A stretch of 64,000 nt of DNA, from the NCBI RefSeq assembly GCF_963675165.1, contig NC_087384.1, positions 5,635,182 through 5,699,181 of the forward strand. The letters run 5' to 3'. The position numbers and the translations under genes were made by a program. Positions within the stretch are counted from its first letter, which is position 1. Each line of letters begins with the position of its first letter. Below are positions 33,340 to 44,800 of the stretch, piece after piece. Source of the DNA: Halichondria panicea (lineage: Eukaryota > Porifera > Demospongiae > Suberitida > Halichondriidae). The notes below the pieces were generated by a model that worked only from the letters and a program-made list of their open reading frames with translations, ran no database searches and was not told the origin of the DNA.

Positions 33340-33935
33340 GCATTCCAAAAGGAAATTGGGTAGTCTGTGGTATTAATCTGTAAACTCCCCCTGGAAGTAC
33401 ATAATTAACATCACCCTAATGCTGCATGGGATCAGGAGTACTCCTGATGGGATGCATGCATGCATGAAAACTATATTATTATGTACCAGCCTATATTTAT
33501 AGATCTATATACTTAGTGATTTTTCAGTTGTGATTTACTGCAGCTGCATGTATAAATAATACATTAAGGGTATATAGCGTGCATGCATGGAGGAGAATAC
33601 TTTGATAGGATTATGGCTTTAGCATAATCCTTGAGTCTACGTATTTGTGCGTATGGATTAATATAATCCACAACCGTTTGTACATAATAGATCTGTTTCC
33701 TCCTTGAGAAATTTCCAACAATGTTCTCACTATAAAGTGTAAATATAGCTAACTGCAATTACAAGGATTTACACATAATTATAGCAAACATACAACAGAT
33801 GAGAGTAAGTAATTTTGTATTATGCATGTATAATTATATAGTATACTGATTATAAATGTGGTTCATGGTTCCTTTAGAAAGCTATACTTTCTTAGAAACC
33901 TTGTAATTCAATTGTGTTGGGAGACCACGGCATTC

Positions 33936-35280
33936 TTTGATGGCTTGTAATTTAATAAAGATTATCAGTGTTGATACTACTTGGTTGAGAAATTACCACT
34001 GTATTTTCACAGATGTCTTGCAATACCACACCACTAAACCAACAGAGGGATATCCATAAAACAGGTTTGACAATAGTAATTCTATAGTGCAATACTCTAA
34101 TATTCAGTTCCAACTTATCTCTGTCTCCCAGTGCTGCAGTCCATGTGCAATTTTGTTCCAACTTGTTGTACTCTCCCAGTGCAGTGCATGTGCAATTTTA
34201 TTACAGAGATGTATAATTATAATGCAATGGGACTTCCCCACTTGTATAGCCATGTTTTAAACACACAAATGTAAAAGGAACTCTCTCCAATGCATACAAG
34301 CGGCCTTGTATATATTGAGTGACTGTTTGTATAGTTTTGATAGTCTTTATATATATAGCTTGTATATATAGCTTGTACAGCCATGTTTTGAACACACAAA
34401 TGTAAAGGGAACTCTCTCCAATGCATACAAGCAGCCTTGTATATATTGAGTGACTGTTTGTATAGTTTTGATAGTCTTTATATATATAGCTTTCAATTGT
34501 ACATAGCCATTCCTCCTTCTCCCATTGTGCATGTACGCGAGCGGCAGATCCTATATTTATAATTATTTTGAGGACAATTGTATAAGAGTTTATTAGGAAG
34601 AGTACGCAACTTCACTTAAAACTGTAGTGGGCGTTCTGTCTAACTTACGTCTTATAACTACATGCACATGCTGTTTGATGGCTTGTAATTTAATAAAGAT
34701 TATCAGTGTTGATACTACTTGGTTGAGAAATTACCACTATATTTTCACAGATGTCTTGCAATACCACACCACTAAACCAACAGAGGGATATCCATAAAAC
34801 AGGTTTGACAATAGTAATTCTATAGTGCAGTACTCTAATATTCAGTTCCAACTTATCTCTGTCTCCCAGTGCTGCAGTCCATGTGCAATTTTGTTCCAAC
34901 TTGTTGTACTCTCCCAGTGCAGTGCATGTGCAATTTTATTACAGAGATGTATAATTATAATGCAATGGGACTTCCCCACTTGTACAGCCATGTTTTGAAC
35001 ACACAAATGTAAAGGGAACTCTCTCCAATGCATACACAAGCGGCCTTGTATATATTGAGTGACTGTTTGTATAGTTTTGATAGTCTTTATATATATAGCT
35101 TTCAATTGTACATAGCCATTCCTCCTTCTCCCATTGTGCATGTACGCGAGCGGCAGATCCTGTATTTATAATTATTTTGAGGACAATTGTATAAGAGTTC
35201 ATTAGGAAGAGTACGCAACTTCACTTAAAACTGTAGTGGGCGTTCCGTCTAACTTACGTCATAACTACATGCATGCTGTA
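33936..35280 (+). repeat. Tandem repeat array upstream of GMC copy B
   Basis: The direct repeat of copy A is present here in fuller form. A block running from 'gaactctctccaatgcatac' to 'gatagtctttatatatatagc' occurs three times (about 34278-34365, 34399-34490, 35015-35101). The block 34316-34545 has no counterpart in unit A. The end of the array repeats 'ttgaggacaattgtataagag' (34568 and 35177). Confidence 0.8.
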
Positions 35281-35318
35281 GTACAAACTGTAAAATCAAA
35301 TTTGCAATGAACAACATA

Positions 35319-35514
35319 CTAGAATGTTTTGCGGATGAAAAACCTTTGCGAATGAGCTAAATTAGAAAAATTGACCCTTGCGATCTAACTATTGCGTTCT
35401 GGCAAGGATCATGTGTATTTACTAGTACTAATTTAGGTTTTTTGCGATTTTATTGTTGCGAATTGATCAATTAACTCTCGCAAAGTTCGCATTGTTACTC
35501 ACAAAACATTCTAG
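35319..35514. repeat. MITE with CTAGAATGTTTTG termini
   Basis: The ends CTAGAATGTTTTG and CAAAACATTCTAG face each other, flanked by TA at 35317-35318 and 35515-35516. The interior has repeated 'ttgcgaa' words. No coding capacity. Confidence 0.85.
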
Positions 35515-35675
35515 TAATGATTTATCACTAATGTTCAACTGCCTATAGGAAAAGCAATGAGCAACATAACTAATTTTATTCATTGCCTTTCCTACTACAG
35601 TGCATCCAGTAGATTACCACAAATGTGTGAGTGGTTTTAAATGTTGATTGGAACCGTTCGTGCTGATACCATTGC

Positions 35676-35982
35676 AGTGACGTTTCTAGGAATATCGGTA
35701 GGAGAAATTTTTGGATTCCGTCCACGCACAGGAAGCGACGCCCACGTTTTACTGCGCATTACATGCAGGCAACAATAAAATTATACTGTTTTACACAAGA
35801 AAAGTCACAAAGATATCAATTCTACAAGTATACCATTCAATATTTTTCACAGTGTATCACTATGTGTAGAAGACATAGTCTTGTCAGTCGATTGTTCTGT
35901 GTGATCGTACTGCTGTCTTTATTCTCTTCAGACCGTGCACTGAAAGACTTCTCTGCTGAGCAGCTATACTATATAGCAGAGG
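35676..35982 (-). pseudogene. Short decayed hAT transposase relic
   Basis: CAGTGACGTTTCTAGG near 35676 matches the terminal repeat at 4349. Read on the minus strand, 35885-35965 keeps words of the hAT C-terminal region (CSAEKSF, RLTRLCLL) with frame breaks. Non-functional. Confidence 0.65.
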
Positions 35983-35986
35983 AGTA

Positions 35987-37064
35987 GCCTCGATCCCAGG
36001 CCGAGTTTTCGCTTTTATAACGGTTAGGCGAACAACTGGGCCTGGTACTAGTTGTCTGCGCATGCGTCAAATTTTCATTGTATATTTGTGGTCGGCAAAA
36101 ATATTTAATAAATCAATAATAGAAATTTGTACACAGAAAATGCACAGAGTGAGTACACAAAAGATGTACATAGGGAGCTGCTTCACAAAGGCCTGGGGAG
36201 TTGCCAGTTGTGCTGCAGCACAATTACAGTGACCCAGGGAAACTTCAGGATGATTGAATGCCTTCAAATTACGTTTCAAAAAGATTTAGCAGGCTGCTGG
36301 ACTTCTGTGATTCTAGGCCCCAACTCGTAACTCAGTTAAATTTTGCTTGAGAAAACGTAGATTCTCTTGATGTCTCTGAGCTACCCAGCAACGCTCGAAT
36401 GAGCAGGTCATACTCCAGTCCTGTGAGTATAGGACAATATTAAAAGAAACCAAAGACGGTTAAACCCTTACCTCAAACTGTCCAGTCTCGTCCGTTAGTA
36501 TAGCCAAGAGGAGCACTGTTGGGATAGCTGGATATTAGCCATTGCTCCTAGATCCTGTACAGAGAAGTAGACATTTTAAATACGTGTAGATCTATACATA
36601 TTAAATTTCTCGGTTATAGTGTCATTGTCGACGAGCTGATGATGGCAGCACCAAGTTCACTAGCTCACACTCTTCACTTGATCCACCATATTAATGATGA
36701 AACTATAGTCTACCTACGTACCGGTAGATCTTGCCAAACATGAACAAGACTTAATAGCATAGCCATAGGGCCCACACAAAAATATCTGACCTTAACAAGC
36801 TTGACAAAGCTTTATACCTCTTCCCTTGTTGTTCAGTCTTCAGAATAAGCTTCAGAGAAGAGAGAAGCTTCAGCCATTCCAATCGATTCCAATAATGATA
36901 AAACGGGAACTGACTTCTAGTACACGATAGTACACGAATATAAATGTCACGAAAGTGAACGAGAATATCCATTTGTCAGAATCTGACGAACGACTGACGC
37001 ATGCGCAGACACCAGTTGTTCGCCTAACCGTTATAAAAGCGAAAACTCGGCCTGGGATCGAGGC
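35987..37064. mobile_element. Foldback transposon with long GCCTCGATCCCAGG arms
   Basis: The left arm (35987-36070) and right arm (about 36988-37064) are inverse of each other over about 75 bp, with a slightly longer spacer on the left and inner ends TGCGCATGCGTCA / TGACGCATGCGCA. TA flanks both ends. This is the only long member of the family in the window; the others are solo palindromes. The interior has no transposase I recognise. It has two short minus-strand open frames and, near 36420-36480, a GTAAGG..CACAG stretch that looks like an intron, so it may carry captured host sequence. Confidence 0.8.
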
Positions 37065-37066
37065 TA

Positions 37067-37380
37067 GCAGAGGAGCAGAGGACCTGATCTCACACTCTAC
37101 CTGAATAATTATACAATGATTTTGATGCAGATATTCTGATGATAGTATATCATTGTGCTCCTCACTATAGCCTATAGTGAGAGCACAATGATGTAATTAT
37201 ACTATCACCAGAATATCTGCTTAGCAATGGTTTTGATTCAGATGTTCAGACTGGTGATAGTATATCATTGTGCTCTCACTATATAGGCTATAGTGAGGAG
37301 CACAATGATATACTACACCAGAACATCTGCATCAAAACCATTGTAAGCATAGAGTGTGATCAGGTCCTCTGCTCCTCTGC
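37067..37380. repeat. Nested triple palindrome
   Basis: The outer arms GCAGAGGAGCAGAGGACCTG (37067) and inverse (to 37380) enclose two large hairpins at 37127-37220 and 37238-37330. Each has about 45-bp arms with the shared word 'atagtatatcattgtgctc', centred on 'ctatag'. The two hairpins are also related to each other, so the whole can fold as a three-way structure. Confidence 0.85.
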
Positions 37381-37515
37381 TGGTGATGGTTGTAACTTGA
37401 GTCACTTTAGAATAAAATTATAGCATGCTGTCACAGTACGCATGCCCAGGAAACTTGGATATCTACATGAAGGTGTGGTCTCCATGCAATCCGCAGTATA
37501 TAAAAGCTCTTGTTA

Positions 37516-38479
37516 CAGGGTTTTGCAGAATTCTTGCAACAGGGCTTAACAGACAAAGCAATAACTTCCATATATGGAAGTCAACTGCTAATAATAATAG
37601 TGTACATGTCCATGGAGGTACATATATATGTATATAATTATAATTATTTGAATTAAAAGATGTCCTGTGAGCCTAAGAGAGCATCAGCTTATTCACAAGA
37701 TTTAATTAAGGTGGTGGATGGTGCACCAGGTGGAAATGCAGGGCAAATATTGTTGTGAAGTTGGTGTGTGCAGAACTGTTGGCATAGCTGTGTATTGACA
37801 GATCATTATCAGTTGCTTTTAGTTGTGTTCTTCAAAATATAACCAGACAGAAGATGGTTAATTCTTGTTGCAAAGCAAAGAAGTGAGAGGAGCATACCTT
37901 CAAGACATGTACATTTTCAATGATCATCCTGAAATGTTGATGAGACAGGAGCTGACAGAAGAAATTTCCAGAGGAGATTTGGTTACAATATAAGGCCTAA
38001 GGGGCAAGCCTTCTGTCATCAAGCTTATCAATATCGCCCAATACCACTATTTTGAGGGTGTTTCGTTTATCAACTGTTCCGATATCATTGAAAAGAGCAA
38101 CAGTTCTCACAACCTTATATGAATATAAGCTGATGCTCTCTGGACATCTTTCAATTCAAATAATTATACACATACCAGGGTGTCATACATGATTTTAAAT
38201 TAGAGGGGATTTTGAAAAGTCACCAGAACATTTAAAAAAAGGTCAACAGTTTTTTCAATACCCTGCAGGCTATGGACACTCAGTCGTACGACTGAGTACC
38301 TGAATGCAAATTTTAGGGGGGAGGGGGGAATTGGAGCCAGAGGGGGATAATCATATATCCCTGTATGCTGCATATACATGTACATGTACTCAACATATTA
38401 TTGTCAGCAGTTGACGTCCATATATGGAAGTCATTGCAGTGTCTGTTTAGCCCTGTTGCAAGGATTTTACAAAACCCTG
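37516..38479. mobile_element. Non-autonomous DNA transposon with about 90-bp terminal inverted repeats
   Basis: The left end CAGGGTTTTGCAGAATTCTT and right end (inverse of CAGGGTTTTGTAAAATCCTT) continue as inverted repeats to about 37605 and 38395, sharing 'acttccatatatggaagtca'. TA flanks both. A second inverted pair (agagcatcagctta, 37678; taagctgatgctct, 38126) is nested inside. No intact transposase frame. 38180-38370 contains a relic of the CAGGGTGTCATAC MITE found complete at 50589-50747. Confidence 0.8.
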
Positions 38480-39160
38480 TAGCTAGCTAGCTATAGCTCT
38501 AGTGCAATGCAGGCTCAGGCTCATGCAGCTCCCAGCTATCCAGTAAGTTACAGTAATTAATGTTGAACTTAGGGGGTGCTTGAGCATCCTGAGCCCCTAG
38601 GTGGATACACCACTGCGCATTGTGTATAGGTGAATGAAGCTACAACATAATTATTGATTTCCATAAATCTATACATTGTAAATGGGCGCACAATAGCTGT
38701 ACGCCCACTCTTAATTTGGTGATGATGTCATCAGAACAGTTGAAATTTGTAGTTTTTCAGCGTTATCTCAGCAATGGAATAAGCATAGAGGATGTTCTTG
38801 GTATCAAAATGTAGCCCATTTATCTGTAAACTTACTACAGAAATTTGAAAGCTAAGCTATTAATTTTTCAAAAGTTATTACTCTAACCAAGAGTAGACCT
38901 GAAAACCAGTAAATCATGAATTATATACACTGTGGACACTGTTTATAAGGCCCATAAAGGATAGCCAGGATACCTAAACCATTCAACAATTATCTTATAA
39001 AGTCTGAGAGCTTAGCTGTTTAGTGGTTAGTGTTTTATTATTCTAACCGATTACCCACTTACTATAAAAATTTACTGTTGTATATTAGTTCTATTAATCC
39101 CCCCAAACCCACCACCTCATGTTTTCATTGAATATGTTGTAGCTTATTCATTCACCTACA
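38480..39160. other. Non-coding interior of the nested transposon block
   Basis: 'cctaggtggatacaccactg' near 38598-38617 resembles a hAT right terminus and could pair with CAGTGACGTTTCTAGG at 35676. I found no matching target duplication. No gene seen. Confidence 0.4.
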
Positions 39161-39267
39161 CAATGGTATCAGCACCATTTCTTAGAAAGGTTCCAATCAT
39201 CAACATTTAAATACAACCACTCACACATTTGTGTAATCTACTCTCTATAAGCTGGATGCACTGTAGT

Positions 39268-40204
39268 TGCGGTCAGAGGAGGTCCGACATGCGTGCATCT
39301 ATACAATAATAGTGCAACGTACGCTATGACAAGTACAGTTGAAAACAGCAGTGGTTCTTGGTCAGACATGCATGCAATGGAACTAAGCTTTATGTGTTAA
39401 CGAATAGCTATAGCGCTCTGGACATTCACCGGGACCAGAGTAGTCTCACAGTAAAGAAGCCAGAACTCAAGCATGGCTGTATAGTGCGTATTTGATGTAT
39501 CAAGCTTCAAAATGAAACTGTATTTAGCTAGCTTCAATGCATGTGTGTACAAGGTTTAATTTATACTTTTTTAGCTTTTACCCAACTAAGCTTTTTACCA
39601 TTTGAAAATCTGTCAAAACAAATAACTTTTTTTGCTGAGGCTATCTATCCTACATGTAGCTAGCTGTAAACGCAGTGCCATGGCATCCAAGTGAAAATAC
39701 ACACACAAACAAACATACTTACTATACCGTCTTTCTTTTAATTACAGCGCCGCTAAAGATTTTCATTGGCGCACAAATAACCATAATTCCAGTTTGGCAC
39801 TTATAATATTATTTAGAGTGGTGTTTAGCAATGTAGAGTACTATAATATAGCTATAGTATAGCTGTTTCCACGAGGCTATCAGATCAGTTGTACATGTCA
39901 TACCTTGCTCATAAAAATTACTGAAGGATTGCCTAGGAAAAGCACAAAAACAAAAACAAAATATTGCTTAAAACAGTACATGTGAATGACGTTGTAACAG
40001 ATTGGAGTTATGCACTCGCCGAATTTCTTGTTTCTTTGCTTTTTCGCGCTTTCTTTTCCTGGCAATCCTAGCAACGTTCACATTGCAAATGTTTTTTAAT
40101 AGAAAATAGAGACTACTAATAGTAGTCTCTATTTTAACCGCCCTCTAAAAGTTGGGCGGCCTAATCACGAGTCTGTGTTATAGAGGGCGACTGATTCATG
40201 AGAC
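39268..40204. other. Repeat-derived intergenic DNA
   Basis: 39735-39900 matches the AKR7 intron repeat at 18781. 40108-40200 carries palindromic words ('agagactactaatagtagtctct', 'accgccctctaaaagttgggcgg'). No coding exon was found. Confidence 0.5.
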
Positions 40205-40437
40205 AATATTCTGCACGGTTTTTATCGCTGAATCTGTTGACAGCTAGTTGTGTTTGGTGTCTATGATGGTTACTGGACCAGCACATACTACCCATACTAG
40301 CTAGATCCGCCTAGATCCAGTCATGTTCTACTGCTGAGTCAGCAAAAACAAAAAGCAATTTGGCCTGGAATGTCATTAAAAGGTCATAATTAGTGAAAGT
40401 TCAAGTGATGTCCGACCTCCTCTGTATCCCTTCTGTA
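40205..40437. repeat. Inverse paralogue of 5432-6222 lacking both MITEs
   Basis: Read inverted, it contains in order the flanks of 5536-5933 and 5985-6192, with a single TA at each insertion point. It also has about 35 bp near 40330-40360 that the other copy lacks. Confidence 0.8.
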
Positions 40438-41830
40438 CAGTTCCTCTAGTTCAGTATTCAGAACCAGCTATAGTTTTCTTTCTCCATCCCCACATAACTA
40501 ACATTATCTAGGTAATGCATATCAACATATTCCCAATGCTAAAGATACAATAAATTCAATACAATGGAGTTGCTTTTTTCCAATGTTCTCTCCAAAATAC
40601 AAGACAATGATGTCTTGCACACTACAGCTCACTGACATCATAGCTTAAGACCCACAGAGAACCTGCGATACTGCTGGTCTTATTCACTTGGTTCACATAC
40701 GAGAATTTATTCGCTACCCCATGCACACAGCATGCACCCCGGCCGACGTACCGTGCCAAGGCAACCAAGTTGGTGGACTTCATGACAGATCGAGTTAGAA
40801 CCTCTCCCTAGCTCTGATTTTTACAAGTTCATGACAATTAATCCTGGGAGCATTAATTGTCTTGGACTGAACACATGCATATTGTAAACATCCTCTTCAC
40901 TATATACACTAGCACAGAACAGGACGCAATAGTTGTTAGTGTTTTTGTACTTTTAAATTTGCATGCATGTACGATTGCATGTGTTTCTATGACTTTTGTA
41001 CAATATTCTATAGCTATTTGTGAAGAATATATTCCATCACCCACTCATTCAGTATTCAGTATAAATTATGAGAGACAGTTAGAAATTCATCATAAAAAGC
41101 ACAGATGCAAAATAATTATAATGATCCACAATAAAAATAATTATTTATGAGTTTTAATGTTCGTCTCTGTTTCAGCATGGCTATGAGATAGGACTGTGTT
41201 GCTCCACACGAGAGCAAAGAGCAGCCAGGGTGTCCTATAGTGGGGACGTCCCAGGGACAGCTAGTCTACTTTCGTCAATGTATTTCTCATAACTTGGGTG
41301 CAATAGGTTAAATGGGCTAGGTAAAAAATTAATGACTTAATTGATAGCTTAAAAAGTACATTAAATGAAACACAAATGCTAGCTAATACAAACGTGTCAA
41401 TCTATTTGATCCACTTTAAACAGTTAGGAGAGTCCTCGTCTCTAGTGGCTCTTGACAGCCGCTCCATCGTCCGATATATTCAGGGGGTTACCTGTGTAGG
41501 GAGGGGGCCCAGGTTGTCATGCATAGCGGGGGTATATGCATGGCATAATTAATACTGTGAAATCTGTCTATAGTGGCTGCAATAAAGCAGAGGTGGCCTG
41601 CTAATACAGCTCCAAACATATACACATTATATAGGTGTATTATAGAGGGTGATCTGCTTATGGCAATACCACAACAGACAGTTTCAATGAAATCATACAA
41701 TAGACATGCAGCAAACAATCGATCGATGCACTCAGTGTCGGTTTAATTTGATTCTCAACACCAACTTGATTGAAAGACTTGCTAATTCCACTAAGTATAA
41801 TTATTATACAAACAAAACACTGTCTATCCA
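40438..41830. other. Intergenic region downstream of the RhoBTB gene
   Basis: No gene recognised. It includes the 3' flank of the RhoBTB gene. Open frames on both strands near 40853-41150 have no motif. Confidence 0.5.
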
Positions 41831-44800
41831 TCAGCCCACTCCCTGATCTATGCCACACCCACCTGACTCCTCCCCCTCAGTATCGAGGTACTTGGTCTTA
41901 TACTCGTTCATAGCAGTCTCGTAAGACAGTGGTGGCCATCGATGCTCCTCCACATAAGAGAGGTTGTCTTCGCCCAATTGCAGAAATTGTTCATTTGCCT
42001 CCAAAACATTGAAATTGCTTGAGATGAAGTGGAGGCACCAACTACTGAGCTGAGACGCGTTGTGCAGCTGTGAGGAGAGCAGGAGTCCTGTGTGTGTGTG
42101 TGGGGTGTGTGTGTGTGTGGAGCTGTGAGGAGAGCAGGAGTCCTGTGTGTGTGTGGGGTGTGTGTGTGTGTGGAGCTGTGAGAAGAGCAGGAGTCCTGTG
42201 TGTGTGTGGGGTGTGTGTGTGTGTGTGGAGCTGTGAGGAGAGCAGGAGTCCTGTGTGTGTGTGGGCATTACAGTTTGTAATTCAGTATGGAGCAGTCGAA
42301 TTTCTGTCAACGTAAATATTTCAACGAAGCACTGATAAATTTGTGCTGGAACCGAAATCACTGATTACCTACACAATGATGTGTGTACAGTTGTACAGGC
42401 TGTGTGTAGTGTTAGTTGGTTGGTACGTACATTAGCTGAGGCAACTCAATGAATGTAGGATCGATGTACCAACACTCTCTACAGTCGGTCGGTACTAACT
42501 ACCTCTTATGCCTTGGCCCTTAGTGAGATTGAGGATGGAAAATAGCCACCACTTAACAAACTCTTGGGCATGACCTCACCTATAATTAGGCCCTGGCAAA
42601 TTATGCCGGCATAATTTGGGGCATAATAGGGTTAAAAATTTTGAATTCGGTTCAAATAGGACGGTCCTCTGCTGCTGCTGAATGTGTTTTTTCTCTTTTA
42701 AATGACTCTTTCACATCTAGAAGATTATGTTGAATCTTCAGTTATGTTACAAATGTACAATACAACAAGAGATAATTTTTGCTAATATTATTGCTGAAAA
42801 AAGGACGTCAATGTGGGGCATAATGGGTTCTTTTGACAAGCATAATAGGCTGAATTTGGGGCACTGCTCAAAAGCATAATAGGCAGAAGAAAGAGCATAA
42901 TTTGCCAGGGCCTACCTATAATGTCGACGTTTGCTTTCGCAATAAAATCTTTAGTGGCCCTCTCCACGTGCTTGGAGATGTACAGTTCACACAGTGACAT
43001 CAGCCGACTCATCATGTACCTGTCGTGAGCCAGCAAGGAAGAGGGGAGGAGTCAACAATGCAAGTGACAAACATCATGTGGAGAATATGTATTGCTCTAA
43101 TTTTAAATACACATACCCACTGTATAATTATTATCTGAGGTTGGCTTTCCTTAAATGCAACTGACAAACATCTATACTTTCAAGTTTTGGTCCTCAGTAC
43201 AATAAGCGACTAACTAACGAGCCTATACAGTCAGGAGTGCATGTACTCCTGATACAGTACAACAATTTCACACCTATTGGCCAGCTCCAATATTCCCATA
43301 GAGTCCCCCTCCTCAATGGGAGCGTGGTCAGTGTACAGGTACTCGAGGAAACTCACAAACGTGTCCAATGGTATATCAGGGACGGATATCTGAGGAGAGA
43401 GGAGAGATAAAGGTTCCTGCGTAGTAATTCTGCTGCAATTAATAGAGCAAGATCTTTGTACGGTTCTTGCAAATATTAAGGTATAAAGTGCATCCCAACA
43501 AACAGAGTGATTCTATTTGGGGAGATGAAATCAACTTTATTGTGTGCAGAATTCTGTTATTCTAGCTAGGGATTATAATACACTTTCAGCAAGTGAGGCT
43601 ATAATTTTTTGATTAACCGTATCTATGACAACCTACTTGGTTAGCTGTGCTCTCTTGGAAGGCTCCAGACAACATGGCCGACATGACCTCACATCGTGTG
43701 GTCAGTACTAGTCGGTGAGCGGGGACAACCACACCCTCCACTAGGAAACACACATCAGAGAACAGTTCCTGCGTGTGTGTGGGTATGGGGGGGAGGGTGG
43801 TGATAAAACAGGTACAAGTGTCTTCTATTCTAAAATACAATTGTACAAAAGATGCATCATAATCTCACGCACTCAAAAGTCAGTTACTCGACCCTGATTG
43901 TTGCTAAAGAAGGTTGCCAAAAGTTCAAAGTCCATAATTACGACTGACTGTATGCCGCATTCTCAAAACAGTGCAGCTTTGCAGCTCTTTCCTCACTTGC
44001 AGCTAATTGCAGCTAGCTAGCACTATAATTATATGTTATATCTACAGATTTTTCTACACACGAGTCTGAAGAACGAAGATAATTTTGCAGATTTAAAACA
44101 CTCTTTTCACCTAAAGGATGGGTTCAGGATTGACGTAGCAGTTATCAGCCCTACACCAACAAGTTACTGTAATACTAGTAGATCGTTTAAAAGTAGGGAC
44201 ACATACACTGGGGACCCTGAGATTGTTGCTGCTAAGCTCAACTATAGAAGCCTATACAGAAGCTCGTACGAGTCTACAGACACGTAATGAACACACTACC
44301 GTATACTTCGCTGCGCATGCGCACACCGAGGCATAATGATGCACAAGTACAACCAACCAGCACACAAACACACAGAAACACAGCGTACATACACCTTATT
44401 GAGAAATAGTTGTTTTGTGATGCTGGTGTTTCTAATCGGAATCAGATACTCCTCCCCTTTACGAGCATTCTCACACACCAGCTCCAACTCGGGTAAATTC
44501 AGCAGCTGAGAAATCTTGATTGTTTCGTCAATACATTCGCTCTCTTTGCCAAGTTCCATCACTCCAGTGTAGAGGAATGTTAGGACACGAGTTAGCGCTA
44601 GCTCCGTCACTATGGAGGGGTCAAAGGTCACCTCCATTAACTGCCTACCGTCCAAATCAAGTCTATATAGCGTAAAAATTAAGTATATGGCCTGTTGATT
44701 TCAACACACAATGTTAGATTCATACATACATGTTAAAAATGTATATCAAGAATTATAGGTACAGTAACAGTGTAGCATAAAACAAAGTGTATTTCAGATA

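Larger units (their letters stand above)
35593..39267. mobile_element. Nested transposon block bounded by imperfect inverted repeats
   Basis: About 90 bp at the left ('ctacagtgcatccag', 'aaatgtgtgagtggtt', 'gctgataccattg') matches the inverse of about 39161-39267 with gaps. Inside lie a hAT relic, a 1.1-kb foldback element, a nested palindrome and a 1-kb TIR element. The outer repeats may be the ends of one large element that collected the others. Confidence 0.55.

Noticed and set aside
35676..38617. A single complete hAT element from CAGTGACGTTTCTAGG to ..CCACTG
   Set aside because: The termini resemble each other only weakly and no 8-bp target duplication was found (taccattg versus cgcattgt).
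42070..42315. Open frame rich in Val-Cys repeats on the plus strand
   Set aside because: It is the reverse strand of a CA/GT minisatellite at the RhoBTB intron edge.
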